From Symbiodinium natans (taxonomy: Eukaryota > Sar > Dinophyceae > Suessiales > Symbiodiniaceae), in contig CAJNDS010000279.1 of NCBI GenBank assembly GCA_905221605.1, forward strand, positions 126,001-179,201: DNA of 53,201 nt, given 5' to 3'. Below the pieces are notes generated by a model that worked only from the letters and a program-made list of their open reading frames with translations, was not told the origin of the DNA and ran no database searches. This document shows, in pieces, positions 42,650 to 53,194 of the stretch (position 1 is the stretch's first letter; each line of letters begins with the position of its first letter). Both the position numbers and the translations under genes were made by a program.

Positions 42650-45600
42650 GGGATTCTAGAAATGCCACCGAGGCTGCACCGATGCTCTTCCCCATGTATA
42701 CCGTTCCGTGCAAGGGCTTGCTTCAGATGACCACAATCCAACCACATGAACAGCTCAAGGTCCGGGCGGGGATGGACTCTGGGTTGGGACTCTGGGTTTA
42801 GGGTTTAGGGTTGAGGGTTTAGGGGTTAGGGTTTAGGGCTTAGGGTTTAAGATTTCCGGCTTTGGGCCTGTACTGGAAATTGGGTTTAGAGTCTAGGTAG
42901 GGAGAGCTCCCCAAAACTCACCTCCCTGAACTTAGGGGTGGGGAACCCGAAGCCAGAACATCCGCTTGCCGAAGGCTTGGAGGAAGAACCCAGGTTTAGG
43001 GGTTTAGGGGCCTCAACACATACCAGTAGTACTCCTTAAGGGTTCCTTGCAGGCAAATTAGTGCATGAAATGGGTTCTCACGTAGATCTGTAGATATATC
43101 TGCACCCTTACTTAACCCCATACTTCCCCAGAAGTCCCGAGATCCTTTAGGTAAACCCCCTTAAGAAGGTCGAAGACCCCGATACTTAACCCCAAATGCC
43201 TCTGAGCCCTTACAGGCGCAAGGGTGCATCGTCATCCTAAACCCTAAACCCGAAACCCTAAACCCTAAACCCTAAACCCTAAACCCTAAACCCTAAACCC
43301 TGAACCCGAAAGGCACAAGGGGACATCGTCATCCATGACCCCAAAATGGGGAAAGCCGCCTTCGTGTCGCACCAGCAGCCTGGGCTCGAAAAGTCAGGAA
43401 ACCCTAAACCCTAAACCCTAAACCCTAAACCCTAAACCCTAAACCCTAAACCCTAAACCCTAAACCCTAAACCCTAAACCCTAAACCCTAAACGAACCTA
43501 TGGGTTTAAGGTGAAGGATTTAGGAAGGTTGGGATCAGTTGCTAACTAGTGCTCCGTTGATATCTCAACAAAGGCTCTGTAACGTTGAAATATCGGCGCT
43601 TCACTCCCTGGAACTAAATTTCAGTTCAGTTCCATGACATATTCATACCTTCATGGTTTGTGCTTATGTGCCTCGCGTCCCGAAAGAGGTTTTGTCCACA
43701 CAGGGGCACACCCAGCCTTGTGCCCCCAAAAAACCTCTCCCGAGCGTTTTGCTCAAAACTCCTGGGATCCGATTGGTTTCGGCCTGAGGCCCCAAGACTC
43801 TATGTCCGACATCCCAAAACAAAGTTCCTCAGCTGCCCCGGACTCCCCCCCCACCCTATCTGGCAGCACCCCCTGCTCAGCCAACAAAAAGACACAACGC
43901 TAAGCCCCGCCAAGCACCCTCTAACAAGGGTTTCACAAGGGGCTTATAAGGATTCTTGGGGGGGGGGGGGGTTCCAGAGTGTATAGGGTTAGAGTTCAGA
44001 GGTTTACAGAGTTCGACATCCCTGAGTGGATAGGGTTCTCGTTGCCTTCTTGAACTTGTAAACTCTAGACTAAGAAACCAAGTCCACGCAGTTACCGACT
44101 AGTGGCTACTTGATGCTTAGGAATCGCCGGAAGAAGGTGGCCGGCGAGGATCCCGTAAACAGAAAAACGGAATTGGGTTTAGGGTTTAGGGTTCAAGGTT
44201 TCTGTGTTAGGGGATATCAGTTCGAAGCATGTGTTTTTCATGGCATAAGGTCTTGCGGTCCCAATGGACCCGCCTGTGAAAGGAGCTTCAAACCCCAGAC
44301 CCCACAAACCCCTCAAGGCCCTTATAGACGCCTGATGGCCCGTGCTTTCAAGAGGACTAGCATTAACAAGATGCATACAAAGCCCCAAGAATTGCACATT
44401 GCCAAGGACAAAAGAGAGAGTGCAGCCGTCTCACCGTGAACCCTGCTGGAACCGTAAGCCTCGTCCTAAACCCTAAACCCTTGCAAAGACTCGTAACGTC
44501 GAACGGTGCCCAGGTGGGCTGCTCAAGGCCACCCTGACCCGGAGCTCAAGCAGCTGCAGGTGTTGAAAGATGCCTTCAGGCCGGGTCTTCGAATTCCTTA
44601 CGGCTCTTTTGGTGTGTTGGTAAATGGCACTGGCCATTCTTTTGGACTTGTTTTGCCCACCTCCGACCTGCTAAGAGAAGTAGAGCATCAGGGGCGTGTG
44701 AGGTTTCTCCGATTGCTCGCTAGGACATTTGACATGTTGGGGTGCCACACTGGCGGGAGGCTGCCGGCTGCGCGGCGCTCTTGTCAGAAGCAAAACCGCC
44801 AATTCACAGAACTTTCAGTGATACTTGCCCATATATATATATATCCACAAGGCATATTCATACACATCATACTTTATATAAAGAGAGAGAGGGAGATAAA
44901 CGATAGAGAGAGAGAGAGAAAAAAGAAAAGATAATGCGTGCGTGGGTACATCTGTATCGTTTAGAATCTAGCTTTTATCCGTAGATCGTCTGTGCTTTTT
45001 TTTCCATTTTGCTATTGTTCATCCGCATTCTGCTATGTGGCTCTGCGAGAGGCCTTGTCATGGACAATGCTTTTTGGCGCTGATGCTGTCGTTCTCGATG
45101 CGTTGATGCGGCATTTTTGGCGTTTCTTGTCACTGTCATGTGTGGTTCGTCTTCGCGGCGGCGTCATGGCCATGGCTACGACCGCAGCGGACATGAAAAT
45201 GGTATTGCTGATGATGTGATGGTGATGGTGGTCATGACGCAGATGGTGGCGATGGTGATGGTGATGATGATGATGACGATGATGTATCAGTCTCTTTAGT
45301 GCTTTTGTGTTGCCCTTCACTCGGTCTTGTGTAGTAGCAGGCACCTCCTGCACGACACGGGCGTCATACCTCTGGACCCAGCAATTGGCCCGCACTGTGG
45401 ACGACGCTATGTTGTTCGGGTTTTGCTGTGATGCCTGGATCTGCAGGCCATGTATAGTAGGTAGGCCCTTGGGATATTTTAATTTTTTCCCTTATTGGGT
45501 TTAAGAGGACCATATTTAGGAATATTTTTCAGAGGGTTTGAAGGGCCATCCATGTATAGTATAGGAGCAAGACTGTATATACAAATCACACTTGCAGGAT

Positions 45601-48600
45601 TGGCTTCATATGAGGGCCTTCAATGTCACCAGGGTTGAGAGTGATTTCATGCCTAGGCCTGGGCTTTAAGGAACCGTCGGGAAGCTGTGGCTTCTTGTGG
45701 GATTGGCGGTATGGGCTTCCGGGGGATCATGGGGGTCATGGGATGTAGGGGCTCTGAAGGTCTCACAGACCATGAGCATCTCAACAGCAGCCAAGGTGAC
45801 GGAAGCCTACGTTCCTACTGCGCCATGCTCCGATTGGACCTCTAAGTTCGACTTCGGGGCTGACGGTAGCTGCGAAAAGGGGAGGGGTTGGGTTGATTTT
45901 GGGTTGATACTGTAGGGGTCTATGTTTAGGAGCCCTTGCATATTGAGGGAGGATCCGGTTCTTGTGGGGCCGCTAGTTCCCCCCCCCCCCCCCCCCAAAG
46001 CAAACGTGAGTCCCCTTCCCTCTCAACCCTGCCCATCTGTTTCTTTCCAGCGGCGATTCAGGCGAGGCACTTGTCCATGCAAGAGTTCAAGTCCCAGCCG
46101 CTGTTCATCTGGTATGATTACTTCTCTTGCCCACAGCTGGGGCAACGGGAGAACAAAAGTGCTGAGGGCAGCGATCTTGCCAGGGCTATTAGCAGCATTC
46201 CGGCCTACATCGCCCAATGCTCTTTCTTCCTCGGCCTCTGCCCTGTTTTAACTTGCCAAGATGACAGCGGACTGTTGACGCAAGAAACCTGGAGTCGTCG
46301 CGGCTGGTGCCGCCTCGAGAGAGCCCTGCGGGAGTTCTCCTTGGATGATAAGTGGGTTACTTTGGTCATAGTTGGGTAACATTTTACATATTTTGCAGGG
46401 TACTTCAGCCCAACAAGGAATATATTTTGAAATGTTCAATACGATCCCAACCATGAGAACTAGGTTCTGGTCAAGAGCCCAAAGTCCATGGAGCTGGTCG
46501 GCTCGGCGCTGCAATTTGTGAGCGGCTCCGTGGGCGAAGGGGAGTTTACCGAGGAGGAGGACCGAAAGAAGCTGGCTCCTGTTTTGCGCCAGGCGGTGCT
46601 AAGGAAGCTGATGTTCTGTCTGAAAGCTCAAGATCTTCCTGCTTACCGTTGGCATCTGAATCTGCAGAGCGTGTACTTCAGAGGCCTGAGTGTTGAACCC
46701 GTGCGTGATATTGTTCCCGGCTATGAGACTTCGAAAGACACAGACCCTGTCGCCGAGTTCTTCCATCAAAACGGCTTTGTAAGTGTACGCGATATCGACA
46801 AAGCGGGCTGGTCCCCCCTGCACTATGCGGCCATGAAGGGAGATGCAGCGCTGGTCGACGGCTTGTTGCGGCGGCAGGCCGATCCGAACAAGCGCACAGC
46901 CAGGGAGCAGCCGAAGTTGCTAGGATGCTCAGTAGTACCCTTATTCCCTTTTTTGGGGGGAGGTTTAGGTTCCCTTATAAACCCCTTTAAGCAACAAGGG
47001 GCACCCTTTTTAAGCCTAGGTTACTGGGCAGCCGAGGTTGGGATGTCCACCCTGGATGTCGGCTCTCGACCTCACCATGCTCTTCAAGCAAAACGGCGCA
47101 GCACGCGTGCTCATTGCTGCCCGGGCGAAGCTTGATGGTCCGATCTGCCCACCGCAGAATTATGCGGGGGTCTCAGACAACGCCGAAGGTATGCGCCTCC
47201 TCTGTGCCGCCGGCATGGACCCCCATGCACCCGACCTACTCAGTACCCCGGCGGTCAGAGCTTGCTCTGCATATGGATCCATCGCCGCCTTGGGGGAAGT
47301 CGTGATGCATTCACCCCCGGATACCATCAGTGTCTCCAGGGCCCTGGTCCTCGCAGTGGCCGGGCGTGTTGCCAAATCTTAAAACCCTGAAAGGCTAAAC
47401 CTTCAAACCCTGCAACCTGAAGCCCATACCTGAACCACAACCCTAAGACCTTCAACCCTTGAGCCTTCGGTCCTTGTCCTTCAAACCCAAAACCCAGTGC
47501 CCTTGAAACCCTTGCAAGCCCTTGCAATCCCTAGAAGTCCTAAAAGCCTTGGGAAAGACCCTTAGGAAACCCTAAACCCTAAACCCTAAACCCTGAACCC
47601 TAAACCCTAAACCCTAAACCTTAAACCCACCCTCCAGCCCTACAGGCCGGAGGGGGCGGCACGGCCGAGATGGTCCTCCGACTTCTCGAGCTCAGGGCTG
47701 ACGTGAACCATCAGTTCGAAGGCCCCCTTCTTCTGTTTGGCGAAGACCTTGGGGCAAAGTTTCGGGCTTCGCTTTTTTCTTATTTGGGTGTCTTTTTTAA
47801 GGGCTTAGGGTGCCTTTTTTTCAAGGGTTCAGGGTTGTTTTCGTTATGGTGCCTCCTTGGCGTTTCGCGTTTTTGTTCTTCAGGGTTCCTTTTAGGGTTT
47901 CGGTTGAGGATTCCGGCTGCAATGTCCATGGTGTTCCTTAGGATTTAGGGTTCCGGTTCTGGGTTTGCGTTAAGGGGTTTAGGGTTTAGGATTGTTCAGC
48001 TCCACGTTAGGGTGATTTTGTTGAAGAGCTGTGGGTTTGGGAGTTGAGGACTTAGGGTTGGTTCGATGATGATCTGTTCTCAGGTCCCCCCCTGAAGTTC
48101 TTCAGGATTCTTCAGGAATCTTTGTTCGATTCAGGGTTTAGGGTTCTGCGCTTCCTTGTTCAGAGTTCTTTCGGCTAAGGGTTGGGATAATTTAGTTGGG
48201 GCTCCGTTGTCTTCAAAGGGTTTCGGATTTTAGGTTGGTTTGGGGTTTAGGGGTTTCCATTCTCAGGGGTCTATGAAGGGTTCTGTGAGGGTTTCTCTAA
48301 GGGAACGCAAACCCTTCTGCTAAATTGCGAAACGCATTCCTTTTGGGGGGTCAAAGGTTTAGGCTTTAGGGTTTAGGGTTTAGGGTTTAGGGTTTAGGGT
48401 TTAGGGGGGGCTGGCTTGGAGGTCCAAACCTCGGATCTCCCTTTGGGCTGCTTGTGGCCGCAAAGTCTTTGCAGTGTCTGGGCCGGCTTCGGTTGGAGCA
48501 TTGTTCAATGAGTTTGGTTTAGGGTTTAGGGTTTAGGGTTTAGGGTTCAGGGTTCAGGGTTCAGGGGTTCTAGTAGAGTGGATTCTTAAGCAATGACCCT

Positions 48601-49087
48601 AAACCCGAAACCCTAAACCCTAATGAGCAAACAGCATGATCAGTATGATTTTGCAACTTGGCCTTCAAGTAGAGCCCAGGTATCGATGTGGCAGTACCAC
48701 GGCTTTGTCCTCCTTGTTTTATCACCTGTCAGGGATGACGCCACTTATGGCAGCCGTGCTGACCGCCCACTATGAGGCTGCTGGGGCCTTGATTGATTCT
48801 GGAGCCCGGCTGGACCTGAAAAACCATCGAAAGTGGACTGCTGCAGACTTTGCAACTTGGTAGACAAAAGGAACCTTGGACCCGCTGCGGGCACTCTACA
48901 TTACTCTACATCATCCCTATCTAGCCTCCCAAAGGTTAATATGCTTCATTTATCTTGGGACACTGGAGCAAGTAAGGCAAGAGGGCAATCCCTCCCGCAC
49001 TTTCTGCTGAGAGGGTTGGAGGGGGACCCGCTGGAATGTCGAAGAGTCACATCGCTCGCATTGGCCACAGTATACCTAGAGATATAG
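42650..49087 (+). CDS. Gene C: ankyrin-repeat protein with dinoflagellate SHQW/WYDYFSCPQ module
   Basis: Exons 42650-42759, 43313-43374, 44514-44579, about 45760-45865, 46051-46370, 46464-46915, 47037-47355, 47646-47713, 48680-48851 and 48977-49087 (stop TAG). Protein order: FPMYTVPCKGLLQMTTIQPH; KAAFVSHQ+WAAQGHPDP split by a GC-AG intron; VTEAYVPTA; QPLFIWYDYFSCPQ; WSRRGWCRLERALRE; FVSGSVGEGEFTEEED; then ankyrin-like units (GWSPLHYAAMKGDAALV, ARVLIAARAKLD, VLRLLELRADVNHQ, GMTPLMAAVLTAHYEAA) and WTAADF+ARGQSLPHFL with GLEGDPLECRRVTSLAL at the end. I know this order from many dinoflagellate proteins; the role is unknown, and a protein-interaction function is inferred from the ankyrin repeats. 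ATG at 42682 is a possible start. The junctions after 44579 and 45865 are least certain, and an exon may be missing in 47714-48679. Confidence 0.8.
43214..43334 (-). repeat. CCCTAAA array flanked by a 24-bp duplicated exon edge
   Basis: The array (about 43238-43305) lies between AGGCGCAAGGGTGCATCG...CATCC at 43214-43236 and AGGCACAAGGGGACATCG...CATCC at 43311-43334 (21 of 24 identical). Both copies begin with an AG|G acceptor. The right copy is the start of gene C exon 43313-43374. Confidence 0.85.
43400..43494 (-). repeat. CCCTAAA array in gene C intron
   Basis: About 13 perfect heptamers starting 25 bp after the exon that ends at 43374. Confidence 0.95.
43495..44513. other. Gene C intron, no further exon assigned
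   Basis: Open pieces occur at about 43790-43900 and 44290-44430 (YRRLMARAFKRTSINK), but the GC-AG join 43374/44514 is phase-perfect without them. They are more likely intronic. Confidence 0.4.
44820..45300. repeat. Simple-sequence cluster: AT, GAGA and GATGGT repeats
   Basis: TATATATA near 44830, GA tracts at 44880-44920 and an ATGATGGTG-type tract at 45215-45290, all within the large gene C intron. Confidence 0.85.
45456..45543 (+). repeat. Dispersed copy of sequence in intron 4 of copies A and B
   Basis: It matches 16606-16680 in order: GTAGGCC-TTGGGAT, ATTGGGTTT-AGAGGA, GGAATAT-TTTCAGAGGGTT. A weaker match lies near 31405-31480. It is in a gene C intron, outside the tandem duplication. 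Confidence 0.55.
46916..47036 (+). other. 121-bp intron of gene C flanked by a direct repeat
   Basis: The exon edges GCAGCCGA|AGTTG (46906-46919) and GCAGCCGA|GGTTG (47029-47040) repeat each other, so the intron behaves as an insert with a target duplication of about 13 bp. Removal restores EQPKLGCPPWMSALDL, as expected for the family. Weak inverted ends GCTCAGTA/TACTGGGC lie just inside. Confidence 0.7.
47714..48679. other. Large gene C intron with degenerate heptamers
   Basis: TTTAGGG-rich non-coding sequence with a compact array at 48357-48405. Related proteins have, as I remember them, some extra residues between the DVNHQ and YRCGSTTALS segments, so a short exon could hide here. I could not locate it. 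Confidence 0.5.
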
Positions 49088-49279
49088 CTGCCTTAGCGAG
49101 TTTTTCCCCAGGGAGAGCTTAACATGCTCTTTCCTGCCAGTTTCTGGAGCATTCGCATTGATTTTCCAACTCTTGCATGCGACTTGCAATTCTGCAGTTG
49201 CTTCCACGGTGGATTAACCATAAAGGTTTTCCCCGCACACTTGTGTTTAGAATCCTTCTCACGACGCAATTGCCGCAGG

Positions 49280-49366
49280 TTCTCAGACCCCGTGGTGCCA
49301 ACCCCGGCTTCTGAAACCGGAAGCCAGGATCTAGACCAGCTGCGATCGACGCAAACAAAAGCCCGT
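49280..49366 (+). CDS. Weak candidate exon between genes C and D
   Basis: After GCCGCAGG it reads SDPVVPTPASETGSQDLDQL then RSTQTK, ending at CCC|GTAACA. Good splice-like ends and composition, no family. Confidence 0.3.
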
Positions 49367-50297
49367 AACAAGGGTTTAGGGTTTAGGGCTTAGGGTTTAG
49401 GGTGACAAACTCCCCAGCTGGGCGCTGTTCGGAGCGTACCACGCCACCACGTTGGCTCGCCTCAAACCTCTTAAAACAAAGCCCTAAAAATTGGCCCGTG
49501 ACTTGGGCTCCCACCCAGAAACGACAAAGTCCTCGTTACTACGGAATTATTCCTGAAATATGATTGCGGCATTTTGGGCTTGAAACCGGCCTTTTTAAAC
49601 AACTGAAGCTGAATAAAACTGATGCAGGGTATTCGCTATCTAGGGGTTCAGGGCCTCCAACAGTGGAGAAGTTTAGAGGTTATGTAAGGTTGTACGGTTT
49701 TGGGATTCCTCGACAGCATCTACGAGGGTTCTATTCGGGTTGTCGAAAGGTGTTGTAGGGTTTTCAGAGTGGTTTGTTGTGGTTTGGGACTTTAGAGAGG
49801 GAGGGTTTACGCTTTAGAGCTCAGGTTTCAGGTTTTCAGGGTTTCTGAAGTACGGACAATGGGGACTACTCGGCTGCATCTGTTGCCCGTGGCTGTGGGT
49901 TTGGGGTTTAGGTAACCCTAAACCTTTACCGGGTTTCGGCAAGCCAGAAAAAGCAGGTCGGTGATGCTCTTGTGGATTGGGTGTGGATTGGGATCTGGCG
50001 GTTTACGGTCTAGGGGGTTCGGGCTCCGAATTGTTCACATTGGACCTATGCTCTATCTAAGCGATGCTCTGTTTAGGGTATTAGGTGGAATCGTTCACCT
50101 GGATGTTTCAAGCTTATGCTTTGTTGTCAGAGGAACCTGCTGTAGACACCTGCTGGGTTGGGTAACTCTGCTTTCGTGTACCCACTCGGCTTTCATATTG
50201 TGAACGCACTTCCGAAGCTCGTGTTGACATTCTCCCAGCCTTTTGACAGAACTGCGCCTGAGGCCCGAAACCCTAAATCCTAAACCTGACTTCAGTT

Positions 50298-50519
50298 TTG
50301 TGGTCGCAAAACCCAGTCCTGCCTCGCCCTCGCAAAACCTTCGAACATGACTTTGTGGTGCGTTACTGCAACTTGAGATCCTTAGCCAACAACTACCCTC
50401 CTAAGGGCAGCCAAGAGGAATCGGGCTTCGGCTTGAGGGTTTGTGGGGCTGAAAGTGTCTTGATCCCAGCCTCGGATACTTCGGGTGGTTCTTTTTGCGC
50501 ATGGCTTTTGGGAAGCTAG
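50298..50519 (+). CDS. Candidate exon, possibly 5' part of gene D
   Basis: The frame contains RKTFEHDFVVRYCNLRSLAN then NYPPKGSQEESGFGLRV. Part of it (50352-50418) is repeated in decayed form at 16059-16174, and that conservation supports a once-functional sequence. No family is recognised and the exon ends are not fixed. Confidence 0.4.
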   Translation: MWSQNPVLPRPRKTFEHDFVVRYCNLRSLANNYPPKGSQEESGFGLRVCGAESVLIPASDTSGGSFCAWLLGS

Positions 50520-50972
50520 CCCGACGGGCCTACACCCGTTGAACCCTAAAACCCTAAACACGAAACCCTGAATCTTGAACCCTAGAGCTTCTAGCCCCCG
50601 ACGGCTCGGTTGACCCTTCGGGCTGTAGGGTTTTGGGGTTTGGGGGGTTTAGGGTCTAAAGTTCAGGGTTAGGGTTCAGAAGTTCAAAGGTTTAGGGTTT
50701 GGGTAGGGTTTTGGTTCAGGGATTTCATTGTCCAGGGCTCGGGCTGGATGTAGGGGATTCGACTCATCGCTGCACAAACCCGAGCCCCCAACCAGTTAAA
50801 TGGCTCGCATCGTTTGGTGTCGACAATCACTGTGGCATTGGGCGGTGTTTTCACAGGTGCTTGCGGATGCTAAATCATTGTTTGCCAGTCTGTGGTTGAT
50901 ACCGTGTCAGCCAGTAGCGATATGCAGCGCTGACTGTTGTTGCCCTGGTCCTAATCATCTTGCTAGGTGTCA

Positions 50973-51589
50973 ATGGCTCCAGGTATCCGGATCGTTGGGT
51001 CGCAGGTGACCAACTGCGACGTGGCATTGGATGAGACTTTCATGCCTTGCCCAGTTGCACACGCCTTGGACATCCCGCTCATGGTCAAGCGTGAGAGTGG
51101 CCCTGGAGCGCACTGCGATTTCCACGTGGCCGTCCGTTTCATGACAGATCCACGGACTGGCTTAGCCCCAATGGACGGGCAGTACGGAGGCATCATGGGG
51201 CCAGTCCCCCTGTCATCGCTGCCCGCACAGATGGCATACCCTTCACAAGTGCAGGCTGGGCAGGGCTTGATGATTTCATCACCAGCTTCTTTGACGATGG
51301 TCCGCGAAAAGCAACACGCATGCACTTGCATCGCTGCCTCCGGAATAGAGCGGACATACTTGACCTGTCACCTTCCCTTGCTGCACGCTTCCCAAAAGGT
51401 CTTCGTGTGAAAGCTGCTAACCTGAAAGCAGATGCCGCCCTCAACGGTACCCTCGGGACCGTGACTGGCCAATACGAGAATGGCCGTGTTGGTGTCAACT
51501 TCGCAGGACCCCATGGTGTGAAGGCAGTGAGGCCTGACAACTTGGTTTTGGAAAATGGAGAAGACGTTGAGTTTCTCCCTGAGGGATGA
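50973..51589 (+). CDS. Gene D: conserved uncharacterised dinoflagellate protein, apparent frameshift
   Basis: ATG at 50973 follows an AG acceptor-like site. The first frame (50973 to about 51206) reads MAPGIRIVGSQVTNCD, then DIPLMVKRESGPGAHCDFHV and TDPRTGLAPMDGQYGGIMGP. Homologous reading then continues one frame over from about 51209: VIAARTDGIPFTSAGWAGLD, DDFITSFFDDGPRKATRM, then LNGTLGTVTGQYENGRVGVN and GVKAVRPDNL, ending with TGA at 51587-51589. The order DP.TG.AP / ARTDG / LDDF / LNG..G.VTG / GVKA..P.NL is a pattern I know from dinoflagellate proteins of unknown function. The frame changes at a C5 run (51206-51210), so this is a sequencing indel, a disabling mutation or a missed tiny intron. 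Single-exon structure is unusual beside its intron-rich neighbours. Confidence 0.65.
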
Positions 51590-51794
51590 AGAGGAGAGTG
51601 AGGATCAAGATGAGGTTTCTGCACATGATAACTTTTTGGAGCAGATGTGGTCAACAATTGACGGTCTTTGCCAGCCAGATGACATCCCCACAGGCACTGT
51701 GCAGGTTGCCTATTGGACCGACGGGATCGAGATTGTCCGCGTGAAGCAGGCTGATGGGACTTGGAAGTACCATGAAGAGGATGACGGGCGATGA
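51555..51794 (+). CDS. Likely C-terminal continuation of gene D in another frame
   Basis: The frame reads DEEESEDQDEVSAHDNFLEQ, MWSTIDGLCQPDDIPTGT and VQVAYWTDGIEIVRVKQADG, ending EEDDGR then TGA. The acidic, coding-like composition continues smoothly after the 51589 stop in the frame used by the start of gene D. It could be a second frame change in one gene or an overlapping reading with no function. Confidence 0.4.
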   Translation: MEKTLSFSLRDEEESEDQDEVSAHDNFLEQMWSTIDGLCQPDDIPTGTVQVAYWTDGIEIVRVKQADGTWKYHEEDDGR

Positions 51795-52450
51795 TGCGCA
51801 TGCTATTTTTTAACCAGAGTTGAGCAGCACAGGCGTTGACAAAGGGTTATCCTCTCTGCAAACCTACCAGGGCGACTCAGACAGCACAAGTTTCGCATCG
51901 CCGGACAGAAATGAAGAAGTATTTTCATGGTTGGCAAACCAGCTATAAACCATAGTCCAGTTTAGTGCAATGGGTGTTTTGGCAATTTCCGTTGTAAGAC
52001 TTTTGTCGATGTTGGCCATTTGAAATACAGATGAGTGAAATTGCAGAACTCTACATTATTTCTAGTACCCATCGATAAATTGAAATGATTTCGAAACCAT
52101 GAGTTTGAGAATTTGGGAGGATTGGAAAAAGGACATGATTTATTGGGAAGCATTTATATGCCATTATCGGTAAAAGTATTCTTGATATAGATTTCTGTGC
52201 TTAATCTTGAAGGATATATTTCTGGGATGATATATTCTATTCTAAAAAATAGAAAGGAAATTCATTTTAATTTGAATTAATTTAGGCATAAATCAACCAA
52301 TTTAGGCGTAAAGCAATCAATTTATTAGAAAAATTTAGGATAAATTTTCAATTTTTCTAATTTAAATTTTAGAAAAACCATAATCATCTAATAATCTTTA
52401 TTCTGAAATTTATGATTTATGATCGGGTTATAGAGCTTCGTCTTTATCTT
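51795..52450. other. AT-rich intergenic sequence
   Basis: Composition falls sharply, especially at 52150-52440, where A+T runs such as TTTAAATTTTAGAAAAA dominate. No telomeric units, no gene. It probably marks the 3' end of gene D and the start of an intergenic spacer. Confidence 0.7.
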
Positions 52451-52542
52451 CGCACTTGGATTTGCTCTATATCTACTCTATAAAACGCTACGGTCAAACC
52501 AGCCCTATGCGGTGCGTCACGCCTCGGAGTGCCCCAGCCCCA

Positions 52543-52879
52543 AAATTTTCCGGAAATTTCTGGACCCCGGCGAGCAAGCCGCTTTGGCCTACCCGGGACC
52601 CAAAATTTCCGGGAAATTTTGGGGCTTGGGCTGTGCCCTTTGAAAGGCTGGGCCTCTTCGACGGCCGCAAGCCGGATTCGCTCCCCTAAATTTCTAGAAA
52701 ATTTCTGGTTCCGGGTAGCCCGAAGCCTCGGTCCCTAAATTTCCGGAAAATTTGCTTCATCGCTTTCTTAAATTTTCCGAAAATTTACACACCCAAAATT
52801 TTCAGGAAATTTAGGAAACGGATGCAGCCTGATCATGTTCAGAAGCCACGGCCCAGCTCCCTAAATTTCCGGAAAATTT
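52543..52879. repeat. Seven copies of a 17-19 bp palindrome, AAATTTCCGGAAATTT type
   Basis: Copies lie at 52543-52559, 52602-52620, 52688-52704, 52737-52753, 52770-52786, 52795-52812 and 52863-52879. The 52602 copy is a perfect inverted repeat around a central G (AAAATTTCCGGGAAATTTT). Centres vary (CCGG, CTAG, CCGA, CAGG), but the A/T arms stay. Spacing is 25-86 bp and the intervening DNA is unique. Confidence 0.85.
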
Positions 52880-52998
52880 AGGGTGCTGGGTGGCCGAAGA
52901 TGTCGAAGCATTGTTGACCGCTTGAACCTTTGAGTTCAGGTGTTGATCATTTGCCATGTTGCTGCATGCTTTCATTGCATGCTTTCATTGTTTTCAAT

Positions 52999-53148
52999 CG
53001 TGCTTTGTTTTGTGGCATTACAAAGCTAAAATATTAAACAGGACTTTTACTTCACTTCCAAGATGAGCGCATCACCTGGCATTACCAGGATATGACGAGC
53101 GTGCTTTGTTTTATGGCATTACAAAGCGCATTACCTGGCATTACCAGG
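52999..53148. repeat. Duplicated stem-loop sequences
   Basis: GCTTTGTTTTGTGGCATTAC...CAAAGC at 52999-53026 recurs at 53100-53127. CCTGGCATTACCAGG at 53075-53089 recurs at 53134-53148. Each can fold (GCTTTG/CAAAGC and CCTGG/CCAGG stems). Confidence 0.8.
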
Positions 53149-53161
53149 TCGTCGTCGTCGT

Positions 53162-53194
<33 letters not shown>

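Noticed and set aside
45005-45395. Minus-strand frame with a His-rich run
   Set aside because: His codons come from the ATGATGGTG-type microsatellite at 45215-45290; the rest has no exon-like boundary.
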